DNA from: a bacterium
GTDB taxonomy: Bacteria > Desulfobacterota > Anaeroferrophillalia > Anaeroferrophillales > Anaeroferrophillaceae
Assembly (NCBI GenBank): GCA_029940125.1
Contig: JAOZRP010000112.1
Span: forward strand, 1-7,236
DNA: 7,236 nt
Direction of reading: 5' to 3'
In this document: positions 1 to 5,972 of the stretch, in pieces
How positions within the stretch are numbered: position 1 is the stretch's first letter
Layout of the letters: the number at the start of each line of letters is the position of its first letter
Translations under genes and position numbers: made by a program
Notes under the pieces: model-generated
What the model was told of the DNA's origin: nothing
What the model saw: the letters and a program-made list of their open reading frames with translations, nothing else
The model's database searches: none

Positions 1-360
1 CTCTCGCGCATGACCCGTTCCAGCCTGCTGGAGGTCATCAGCCAGGAATACCTGGTCGCCGCCCGGGCCCGGGGCCTGCCGGGCTGGCGGGTCCTGCTGA
101 AACACGCCCTGAAAAACGCCCTGCTGCCGGTGGTCACCATCGTCGGCCTGCAGTTCGGCGCCCTGCTCTCCGGGGCAATCGTCACCGAAAAGGTTTTTTC
201 CTGGCCGGGCATCGGCAGCCTGCTGATCCAGGCGGTCTTCACCCGCGACTACCCCATGGTGCAGGGATGCATCCTGGTCATCTCTTTCTGCTACATCATC
301 GCCAACGTGGCCACGGAACTTTTTTACGCTTTCATCGATCCACGCATCCGCTACGAATGA
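1..360 (+). CDS. ABC transporter permease, OppB/DppB type (3' part only)
   Basis: This is the C-terminal 119 residues of an inner-membrane permease of the peptide/nickel/oligopeptide ABC importer family (BPD_transp_1). The reading frame is already open at base 1, so the true start lies outside the window; the ATG at base 10 is an internal methionine. Visible features are the cytoplasmic EAA-type loop (EYLVAARARGLPGWRVLLKHAL), which docks onto the ATPase, a membrane segment after NALLPVV, the family-typical EKVFSWPGIGSLL stretch, a last membrane segment around GCILVISFCYIIANV, and the characteristic end DPRIRYE before TGA. The substrate cannot be told from this part. In most operons a DppC-type partner follows directly, but here a convergent gene follows after 68 bases, so the partner must lie upstream or elsewhere. 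The family call is firm; the gene name is not. Confidence 0.9.
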   Translation, partial: LSRMTRSSLLEVISQEYLVAARARGLPGWRVLLKHALKNALLPVVTIVGLQFGALLSGAIVTEKVFSWPGIGSLLIQAVFTRDYPMVQGCILVISFCYIIANVATELFYAFIDPRIRYE

Positions 361-377
361 ACTACTGGATTTTTGAC

Positions 378-415
378 TGTCGACGGAGAAATTTACAAAA
401 CGGCCGGCGTTGAAG
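378..415 (+). repeat. Left copy of a diverged ~40-base intergenic repeat
   Basis: The element starts 17 bases after the permease stop. In order it contains TGTCGAC (378-384), GAAATTT (388-394), AAAA (397-400), CGGC and GTTGAAG (409-415). The same blocks occur in the same order on the minus strand at 1479-1437, with small spacing differences. Each copy lies just downstream of a gene and is read in the same direction as that gene. It may be a dispersed repeat, a 3'-end signal, or the worn end of an inserted segment; the sequence alone does not decide. Confidence 0.45.
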
Positions 416-427
416 ATTCGCTGCCGG
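397..427 (-). terminator. Weak candidate terminator after the aldo/keto reductase
   Basis: Read on the minus strand just past the reductase stop, CCGGC and GCCGG can form a 5-bp GC-only stem (arms 423-427 and 404-408) with a 14-base loop. Three bases later comes TTTT (complement of 397-400). The stem is short and the U run is only four, so this is a marginal Rho-independent terminator. It overlaps the left repeat copy. No better candidate is visible between the two convergent genes. Confidence 0.22.
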
Positions 428-428
428 T

Positions 429-1391
429 TCAAACCATGCGAATGGCGAACTGGGGACATTCACCGACGCAATAGCCGCAGCGCAGGCAGAGATCATGGTT
501 GATAACCGGGGTCTGGTCGGCATTTTCCCGGCTGATGGCTCCATTGGGACAGAAATCGACGCAGGTTCCGCACTGCTGGCAAAGCACCTCAACCACCTGG
601 AACCATTTCCTTTCCACCTGCAGGGGCGGCAGTGAGACTTTTTCCGGCTCCTCGGCCTGAAAATAGGCCAGGTTGTAGTCCACTTCATCCTGGCTGACCA
701 TGCCCATGGCCAGGGGAGCCCGACCCCGGGCCACCCGGCGGGCGTAGCTGACCGCCTGATGATAGTCTTCCACCAGGCAGCCGCCCCCCAGAACTTTCAT
801 CAGGTAAACACCTTTGCCCTGTTCCTGACAGGCATGAATGGCCGGTTCCATTTCCGCCAGCGTACCCTGAAGAATGCCGGTTCCCTTCATGTTGATAATC
901 GGGAACACCACATCCACATCCTCCATTGCCGCCGCTTTTTTCACCACGGGAACGGAATGGGTGCTGACGCCAACCGCCCTGATCAGGCCTTCCGCTTTGC
1001 AGTCCCGCAGGCACTCCCAGGCTCCCCGGCGCTGTTCGAAAACCGTTTCATCCGCCCGGGCGGCATGAAGATGAAAGATATCCACCACTGCCAAACCCAT
1101 GGCTTCCCGGGCCTCGTCCACGGCCCGGCGCATGTCTTCATAGGTTGAGGCCGTCGATTTGCTGGCAATTACCGGCCGGGCGGCTGTCTGTTCCAAGGCC
1201 CGTTTAATCGGCTCATAGGTCTGGTAAAGCTGAGCCGTGTCAATAAAATTGACCCCGCCCTGGAGAGCCCGGGCAATAACCGCCGCGCCGTCTTCCACCG
1301 ACAGCTTTTTCTGCAGCGGCCCCATAGGCAGAGCACCAAAGCAAAGTTCACTGACTTCCAGGCCAGTTTTACCCAACATTATCTTTTTCAT
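429..1391 (-). CDS. Aldo/keto reductase with C-terminal 2[4Fe-4S] ferredoxin domain
   Basis: This 320-residue cytoplasmic protein joins an AKR TIM barrel to a bacterial ferredoxin tail. The barrel starts with LGKTGLEVSELCFGA, typical of the superfamily, and the catalytic tetrad is intact by position: Asp51 and Tyr56 in the NFIDTAQLY region, Lys78 in ASKST, and His109 in FHLHA. The tail has two CxxCxxCxxxCP motifs, with Cys271/274/277/281 and Cys302/305/308/312, enough for two [4Fe-4S] clusters. Such fusions are known mainly from anaerobes and are thought to pass electrons between iron-sulfur carriers and a carbonyl or related substrate; the natural substrate is unknown. The ATG start is supported by AAAGGG six bases upstream. 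The gene lies 107 bases downstream of pseI on the same strand and could be read from that operon or from its own weak promoter. Nothing ties it directly to sugar synthesis. Confidence 0.93.
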   Translation of the reverse strand: MKKIMLGKTGLEVSELCFGALPMGPLQKKLSVEDGAAVIARALQGGVNFIDTAQLYQTYEPIKRALEQTAARPVIASKSTASTYEDMRRAVDEAREAMGLAVVDIFHLHAARADETVFEQRRGAWECLRDCKAEGLIRAVGVSTHSVPVVKKAAAMEDVDVVFPIINMKGTGILQGTLAEMEPAIHACQEQGKGVYLMKVLGGGCLVEDYHQAVSYARRVARGRAPLAMGMVSQDEVDYNLAYFQAEEPEKVSLPPLQVERKWFQVVEVLCQQCGTCVDFCPNGAISRENADQTPVINHDLCLRCGYCVGECPQFAIRMV

Positions 1392-1413
1392 TTCACACCC
1401 TTTACATCATAAA

Positions 1414-1442
1414 ACCATAAAACAGCCACCAATGCGCTTCAA
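1414..1442 (-). promoter_or_regulatory. Possible sigma-70-like promoter for the aldo/keto reductase
   Basis: On the minus strand, TTGAAG (complement of 1437-1442) and TATGGT (complement of 1414-1419) are separated by exactly 17 bases. Each matches four of six consensus positions. Transcription would begin near 1407, leaving a leader of about 15 bases that still includes the AAAGGG ribosome site. The -35 lies in the right repeat copy. The match is modest and could be chance. Confidence 0.25.
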
Positions 1443-1479
1443 ACCTGTCAGCCGCTCTTTTTGAAATTTCCTGTCGACA
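1437..1479 (-). repeat. Right copy of the diverged ~40-base intergenic repeat
   Basis: Read on the minus strand, this copy has TGTCGAC (1479-1473), GAAATTT (1470-1464), AAAAA, CGGC (1454-1451) and GTTTGAAG (1444-1437), the same order as the plus-strand element at 378-415. The two copies are thus inverted and point inward towards the reductase gene between them. It starts 19 bases past the pseI stop, and its first bases also form the right arm of the hairpin after pseI. Confidence 0.45.
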
Positions 1480-1498
1480 ACATCCATTCCGTCAACAG
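1471..1498 (-). other. RNA hairpin directly after the pseI stop codon
   Basis: In the minus-strand transcript, CTGTTGAC follows the pseI TGA directly and can pair with GTCGACAG 12 bases later. This gives an 8-bp stem with one G-U wobble. On the plus strand that wobble becomes a C/A mismatch, so the stem favours the pse transcript. No U run follows (the next bases are GAAATTTCAAAAA), so it is not a standard intrinsic terminator. It may protect or process the 3' end of the pse message. Confidence 0.35.
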
Positions 1499-2572
1499 TC
1501 AACCCAGCAAATCCCAACTGGCAGGTGTGCCCTTTTTTACATCCCGATTGACTTTCCGGCCCAGCAACTGGTCGTAGAATTTAGGTGGCAGGCCCAGGCC
1601 CGGCCGGATGGCCCTAAGATTATGCCGGTCCAAAGCATCGCCTTGCTTCAGATCCCGGGTGATATACAGGGAACGGCGAAAAACCAGGGATTTTTTCTCC
1701 TTTGCCGTCGGACCGTAGGAAACACGGCCAAGGGACTGCCAGGCCCGCTCCACTTCCGCAACCAGCAGGCTCATTTCATCCGGCTCCAGGGAAAACAAGG
1801 CGTCAACACCGCCATCGTCCCGGCACAAGGTGAAATGTTTTTCCACCACCACCGCCCCCAGGGAAACACCGGCCACCGCGACGCCAATACCCCGGGTATG
1901 ATCGGAAAGACCAACCAGGCAGTCAAAAAGCTGCCCCAGGTGAGGGATGGTCAGGAGATTGGATTCCACTGGGCTGGCCGGGTAGCTGCTGGTACATTTC
2001 AGCAGAATCAGTTCCCGGCAACCGGCTTCGCGGACACAGCGAACTGCTTCATCAAGTTCACTGACGGCAGCCATGCCCGTGGAAATGATCAACGGTTTTC
2101 CCGTCGATGCCGCTTTTTGTATCAAGGGAAGGTCAACATTTTCGAAAGAAGCAATTTTATAGGCGGGAACTTCCAGGTTTTCAAGAAAATCAACCGCTTG
2201 CGCGTCAAAGGGCGTACTGAAGCACAGAAGTCCCAGTTCCCGGCAGCGCCGCATGATCGGCTCATGCCAGGACCAGGGCGTAGCGGCCTCCTGGTACAAA
2301 TCATGAAGTGAACGGCCATACCACGGGCTTTCCGGATCGGAAATGAGAAATTCATTTTCCTGCAGGTCCAGGGTCATGCTGTCGGCGGTATAGGTCTGCA
2401 GCTTCAGGGCATGTGCCCCGGCTTTTGCCGCCGCATCAACAATCTTCAGGGCCCGGTCCAGGGATTGATTATGGTTGCCGGACATTTCGGCAATCACAAA
2501 AGGCGGTTCGGAACGTCCGATCCAGCGGCCGCCAATATTGACCCGGTGAGCAAAAACGTGTTCATGATCCAT
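1499..2572 (-). CDS. pseI: Pseudaminic acid synthase
   Basis: PseI condenses 2,4-diacetamido-2,4,6-trideoxy-L-altrose with phosphoenolpyruvate to give pseudaminic acid in the cytoplasm. The 357-residue length is normal. The NeuB TIM barrel covers about residues 25-275 and the SAF/antifreeze-like domain about 298-357. FVIAEMSGNHNQSLDRAL (residues 25-42) is the PseI form of the family signature, unlike the sialic acid synthase version. His225 in GLSDHT and His246 in EKHFTL are 21 residues apart, as are the two metal-binding histidines of meningococcal NeuB (His215 and His236). The ATG overlaps the end of the pseG-pseH gene by 11 bases and has GGGAGG nine bases upstream, so it has its own ribosome site inside the previous gene. 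It is the last gene of the operon. A legionaminic acid synthase is the main alternative, but the motif and neighbours favour PseI. Confidence 0.93.
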   Translation of the reverse strand: MDHEHVFAHRVNIGGRWIGRSEPPFVIAEMSGNHNQSLDRALKIVDAAAKAGAHALKLQTYTADSMTLDLQENEFLISDPESPWYGRSLHDLYQEAATPWSWHEPIMRRCRELGLLCFSTPFDAQAVDFLENLEVPAYKIASFENVDLPLIQKAASTGKPLIISTGMAAVSELDEAVRCVREAGCRELILLKCTSSYPASPVESNLLTIPHLGQLFDCLVGLSDHTRGIGVAVAGVSLGAVVVEKHFTLCRDDGGVDALFSLEPDEMSLLVAEVERAWQSLGRVSYGPTAKEKKSLVFRRSLYITRDLKQGDALDRHNLRAIRPGLGLPPKFYDQLLGRKVNRDVKKGTPASWDLLG

Positions 2573-4058
2573 GAGCTAAAACCTCCCGGAAAACCCCGTA
2601 ATATTCGATGAATCCCGCCTCGAAGAAAACTTGCCGCCCGGCCTGGTTGCCGGCAAGCACCTCGGCCACCACCTGCTCGCAAGCCGGATAATGACGCCGG
2701 AGCCACCGGCTCCCGGCCATAATCAACGAACTGCCCAACCCCTGGCCATGACATCCGGGAACCAGGTAAACGGAAATCACTGCCTCCGCCAGGGAATGAA
2801 AATCATAGCGCAGCACTCCCACCGGCTGGCCGTCCCGTTCACCAATCAGCAATACCCGCCGGTCATCACGCAAACATTCCCGAAACCACTGCTGATGCTC
2901 GGCAAGGGAAATTTCCCGGCTGGAAAAGGAAAAACGGCGGTTTTCAGCCGCGTTGCGCCAGGAAAAAATCTTTTCCCCGTCTTCTTCCCGGGCCGGACGC
3001 ACCTGCATTTCTTCCGGAAAAAGAATCCGGCCCAGCCGACGGCAGCCCTGACCGTCAACCAGCTTTCTGCCGCGCTGGCTCAAGGAGCGGCGCCACCAGG
3101 GAAACTCCAGCAATGAATCTATTGCCCGGGCGATCATCTCCTTATCCACCTGATCAGCCCGGCCAAGGTACACTATCCGGCCGTCCAGACCCAGGGATTC
3201 CGACAAGGCCGTCTGGTTGTCAGCCACGCTGACCACGATGCTTGGCAGTCCCAGGCAGAAGCGCTCCCAGGTTGTCGTTCCCCCGGCCCCCAGGGCGATG
3301 TCACTTTTCGCCATCAGCGCGGCCATGTCCTCCACCTGATAATGGAGCCGCACCCGGTCATCGGCGGCAGCCAGTTTTTCAATCCGGGCGCGAAACAAAT
3401 TGCCGCCACCAACCACCACATCAAGCTGGACGTTCCGGTTTTTCAGCAGCGGCAAAGCCTGCAACACCTTTTCGGTTTCATTGGTGGCATCGCTGCCGCC
3501 GAAAAAAACAAACAACCGCTTCCCTGGTCTTTCATCTTCCCGCTGCCGCCGCCGGACAAAGCCGTCATTCAGCAGGGCATACCGGGGCCCCAGCAGCAGC
3601 CGGCATCCAGGAGGCACCAGTTCATGGTAGCGATGCCCCGCGTCGGCATAAAATCCCTGGTCCAGCAACAGGTCGCAGTCGTGCCGGCGATTCGCAAGAT
3701 CATCCAGCACCATGATGCGGGACACCTGCTCCCGAAGGGCTGATTCCCATTCCCGGTCCAGGGCATAGTGGTCAACAATCAGCCAGTCAATTTTACCGGG
3801 AAGGGAAGACAGGACGGCAGCCGTTTCCCAAACGTCCCGGTCGGGCCGGCATTCCGGTTCCCCTTCCCCGGGTGCCGGCAGGGGAAAAACCCTGAACTCG
3901 CGCTCCGCCAGCAGGGAACAGAGACTGCCGGGCAGCTCGCGGCAAATAAAAAGGACTTCGGCTCCCCGCCGCCGCAACTCAAGCGCTAGGGAAAGGCAGC
4001 GATGAACATGACCGGAACCAATGGCAATGGAGGCGTCAGCCCTGATTACCGCTTTCAA
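2562..4058 (-). CDS. pseG/pseH: PseG-PseH fusion: UDP-sugar hydrolase plus N-acetyltransferase
   Basis: One 498-residue protein carries two consecutive pathway activities. Residues 1-345 resemble PseG, a GT-B-like hydrolase that removes UDP from UDP-2,4-diacetamido-2,4,6-trideoxy-L-altrose. GSGHVHRC places His17 where Campylobacter PseG has its catalytic His17, and GGSDATNET (187-195) and GAGGTTTWERFCLGLPS (258-274) form the nucleotide-binding side. Residues 350-498 are a GNAT domain like PseH, which N-acetylates the 4-amino group using acetyl-CoA; VRPAREED opens it and GCHGQGLGSSL (435-445) is the acetyl-CoA loop, with His437 where Arg or Gln is usual. PseH acts before PseG in the pathway although it is C-terminal here. 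The start is TTG, sharing TTGA with the pseF stop and backed by GGAGG seven bases upstream. No frame break is seen at the junction near residue 347, so the fusion looks genuine. Confidence 0.92.
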   Translation of the reverse strand: MKAVIRADASIAIGSGHVHRCLSLALELRRRGAEVLFICRELPGSLCSLLAEREFRVFPLPAPGEGEPECRPDRDVWETAAVLSSLPGKIDWLIVDHYALDREWESALREQVSRIMVLDDLANRRHDCDLLLDQGFYADAGHRYHELVPPGCRLLLGPRYALLNDGFVRRRQREDERPGKRLFVFFGGSDATNETEKVLQALPLLKNRNVQLDVVVGGGNLFRARIEKLAAADDRVRLHYQVEDMAALMAKSDIALGAGGTTTWERFCLGLPSIVVSVADNQTALSESLGLDGRIVYLGRADQVDKEMIARAIDSLLEFPWWRRSLSQRGRKLVDGQGCRRLGRILFPEEMQVRPAREEDGEKIFSWRNAAENRRFSFSSREISLAEHQQWFRECLRDDRRVLLIGERDGQPVGVLRYDFHSLAEAVISVYLVPGCHGQGLGSSLIMAGSRWLRRHYPACEQVVAEVLAGNQAGRQVFFEAGFIEYYGVFREVLAHGS

Positions 4059-4795
4059 TGACCGTCCTCCAACTTTTTCTGCCTGACCTCGACATTGAGC
4101 AAGCCAATTTCCGGCCGGCGGCGCAAAAGTTCCAAAACGTCGGCAGTAGTAAATAACTGGCCAGATCGATAAAGATGACCGTACACCGCTTCCATAAACT
4201 GCCAGTCATCGGCAGTGTCGAGCGTCCAGCGACAGTTAGAATGGTCAATGTCCTGCGTCTGGCTGACCAGGGAAAACACATCCTCGTGCTGATAGATATA
4301 AGGAGTTACATGTTCTCGTTCAAAAGGTTCATGGGCCTGTTGGAAAGCTGTTTCCAGGGCTTTCCTGGTAAAAATTTCAACATCTAGGCCCCGAGGATAG
4401 GTCCGTTCAAGGGTGTTGCTCAGGTAATCCACCACCGGGTAGGAGAAAAATTTCCGCACCATGAGATCAACCAGTTCAGGATCCAGCAAGGGACAGTCAG
4501 AGGTAATGCGGACCACAACCTCAGCCGCAAACTCGCGGGCGGCGTCACGATAACGGCCCAGCACGTCCGCCTCGCTGCCGCGATACACGCCGGTTTCATA
4601 CCGGCGGGCTTCCGCCGCAATCACATCATCAACGGCATTGTCGGTCGTTGCCACCACGACGGCGTCCAGCGTCCGGGACGCTTGCAGCCGGTTGACAACG
4701 TGGGCCAGCACTGATCGATCAACCAGTTTTTTCATCACTTTCCCCGGCAGTCGGGTTGAAGACATGCGGGCTTGAATGATGGCCACCGTATTCAT
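4055..4795 (-). CDS. pseF: SpsF-type cytidylyltransferase in the PseF position
   Basis: The expected job is to activate pseudaminic acid with CTP to CMP-pseudaminic acid. The 246 residues match the SpsF/CMP-KDO-synthetase-like family (COG1861), not the NeuA-like family of Campylobacter PseF. IIQARMSSTRLPGK (residues 6-19) is the nucleotide-binding loop; RITSDCPLLDP (96-106), PRGLDVE (134-140) and LDTADDW (192-198) are further family motifs. I chose the ATG at 4795 because it begins directly at the nucleotide-binding strand and overlaps the pseC stop as ATGA. An in-frame TTG at 4822 would add nine residues unlike the family. No good ribosome site lies close to the ATG, so translation is probably coupled to pseC. 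The family is sure; the CMP-Pse role is inferred from the surrounding pathway, where no other cytidylyltransferase is seen. Older databases label such proteins spore coat polysaccharide protein F. Confidence 0.82.
   Translation of the reverse strand: MNTVAIIQARMSSTRLPGKVMKKLVDRSVLAHVVNRLQASRTLDAVVVATTDNAVDDVIAAEARRYETGVYRGSEADVLGRYRDAAREFAAEVVVRITSDCPLLDPELVDLMVRKFFSYPVVDYLSNTLERTYPRGLDVEIFTRKALETAFQQAHEPFEREHVTPYIYQHEDVFSLVSQTQDIDHSNCRWTLDTADDWQFMEAVYGHLYRSGQLFTTADVLELLRRRPEIGLLNVEVRQKKLEDGH
4066..4070 (-). promoter_or_regulatory. Shine-Dalgarno GGAGG for the TTG start of pseG-pseH
   Basis: GGAGG on the minus strand lies seven bases before the TTG at 4058, inside the last codons of the pseF-like gene. 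The strong site and good spacing support TTG as the real start; the protein begins in line with the first strand of PseG (KAVIRADAS). Confidence 0.7.
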
Positions 4796-5958
4796 GACAA
4801 CAACGCTTTCACACTCCGGCAAACAGCTTCAATGACCAGGTTGACATCATTATCACTCATGGCCGGATACAGCGGAATCGTTACCGCCCGCCGATAATAT
4901 TCTTCCGCCAGGGGATAATCTCCGGCCCGATAGCCGTAATTTTCCCGATAAAAAGGCTGCAGGTGAACGGGAATATAATGAACATTGACACCGATGTTTT
5001 TTTTCCTCAAGGCCCTGAAAAGCTCGGCGCGATCCGGACCAAGAGCGAGGATGACAAAAAGATGGTAAGATGAGCGGGCATTCGGATGTTCGGCAAGCAG
5101 TCCCAAGGCCAGCTCATTTTCAAAAGCCTGCCGGTATTTCAGGGCGATGGCCCGGCGACGGGCGACAAAATCGTCAAGCTTTTTCAACTGGCTGAGAGCC
5201 AGGGCACATTGGAAATCGGTGATCCGATAGTTGAAGCCCAAAGTCTGCATCTCGTAATACCAAGGGCCATCATTGGTTTCCATCCGGTCCACATCCCTGG
5301 TGATCCCGTGGGATCGCAGGAGACAAAGCCGATGATAAAGTTTTTCATCATTGGTCGTTATGACCCCGCCTTCGCCGGCAGCAATGTGCTTGACGGGGTG
5401 AAGGGAAAAAATGGTCATGTCACTATGGGCACAGCAGCCGGTCCTGAATTCCTCACCGTCAACCAGATAGGAAGAACCCAGGGCGTGGGCAGCATCTTCG
5501 ACAACTGTCAAGCCATTTTCCCGGGCTAGGGCGGCAATGGCGCCCAGGTCACAGGGCTGGCCGGCAAAATGGACCGGAATGATTCCTTTGGTCGCTGGGG
5601 TCAGCCGTCTGGCAATTTCCCTGACATCAATGCAGCCGGTCTGGGGATCGATGTCAGCAAAAACCGGCCGGGCACCAACATAGGCAACGCAATTTGCCGA
5701 GGCCACAAACGTGATCGGAGACGTAATTATTTCATCACCGGAAGCAAAACCGGCAGCCAGCGCGGCCAGATGGAGAGCCGCGGTACCGCTGGAAACCGCC
5801 ACGGCATGGCGGGCGCCACAATAAGAAGCAAAAGCCTCTTCGAACTTTTGCACCATCGGTCCCTGGGTCAGCCAGTCGGACTCGAGAACCTTTAAGACAG
5901 CCTGAATGTCGTCAGCCCCCAGGGAATGACGACCGTAGGGAATCAATCGGGCAGACAA
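4792..5958 (-). CDS. pseC: UDP-4-amino-4,6-dideoxy-N-acetyl-L-altrosamine transaminase
   Basis: PseC is a PLP enzyme that moves an amino group, usually from glutamate, onto C4 of the keto-sugar made by PseB. The 388 residues fit the DegT/DnrJ/EryC1 family. SSGTAALHL (56-64) begins the cofactor pocket, Asp155 in VVEDAAHALG is placed to hold the PLP ring nitrogen, and Lys190 in SLHPVKHIAAGEGG is the Schiff-base lysine; the HPVK context is typical of PseC. NVHYIPVHLQPFY (325-337) is a conserved C-terminal motif. The start is TTG at 5958 with GAGGAG five bases upstream. An ATG at 5963 is out of frame, directly abuts the GAGGAG and meets a stop after six codons. The gene follows pseB by 14 bases and shares ATGA with the next gene. 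A run of eight A (complement of 4997-5004) encodes Lys319-Lys320-Asn321. Confidence 0.94.
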   Translation of the reverse strand: MSARLIPYGRHSLGADDIQAVLKVLESDWLTQGPMVQKFEEAFASYCGARHAVAVSSGTAALHLAALAAGFASGDEIITSPITFVASANCVAYVGARPVFADIDPQTGCIDVREIARRLTPATKGIIPVHFAGQPCDLGAIAALARENGLTVVEDAAHALGSSYLVDGEEFRTGCCAHSDMTIFSLHPVKHIAAGEGGVITTNDEKLYHRLCLLRSHGITRDVDRMETNDGPWYYEMQTLGFNYRITDFQCALALSQLKKLDDFVARRRAIALKYRQAFENELALGLLAEHPNARSSYHLFVILALGPDRAELFRALRKKNIGVNVHYIPVHLQPFYRENYGYRAGDYPLAEEYYRRAVTIPLYPAMSDNDVNLVIEAVCRSVKALLS

Positions 5959-5963
5959 AACAT

Positions 5964-5969
5964 CTCCTC
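5964..5969 (-). promoter_or_regulatory. Shine-Dalgarno GAGGAG fixing the TTG start of pseC
   Basis: GAGGAG on the minus strand sits five bases before the TTG at 5958 and directly abuts the out-of-frame ATG at 5963. That ATG is too close to be used, so the site decides for TTG. Confidence 0.7.
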
Positions 5970-5972
5970 TAT

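Noticed and set aside
1622..2311. 229-codon plus-strand open frame opposite pseI
   Set aside because: It lies wholly antisense to a well-supported gene, resembles no known family, and is expected from GC-rich codon bias.
4796..4822. Upstream TTG start for the pseF-like gene
   Set aside because: It adds nine residues not seen in the family; the ATG at 4795 overlaps the pseC stop in the usual ATGA form.
5946..5963. ATG at 5963 as the pseC start
   Set aside because: Out of frame, directly abutting the ribosome site, and ends at TGA after six codons.
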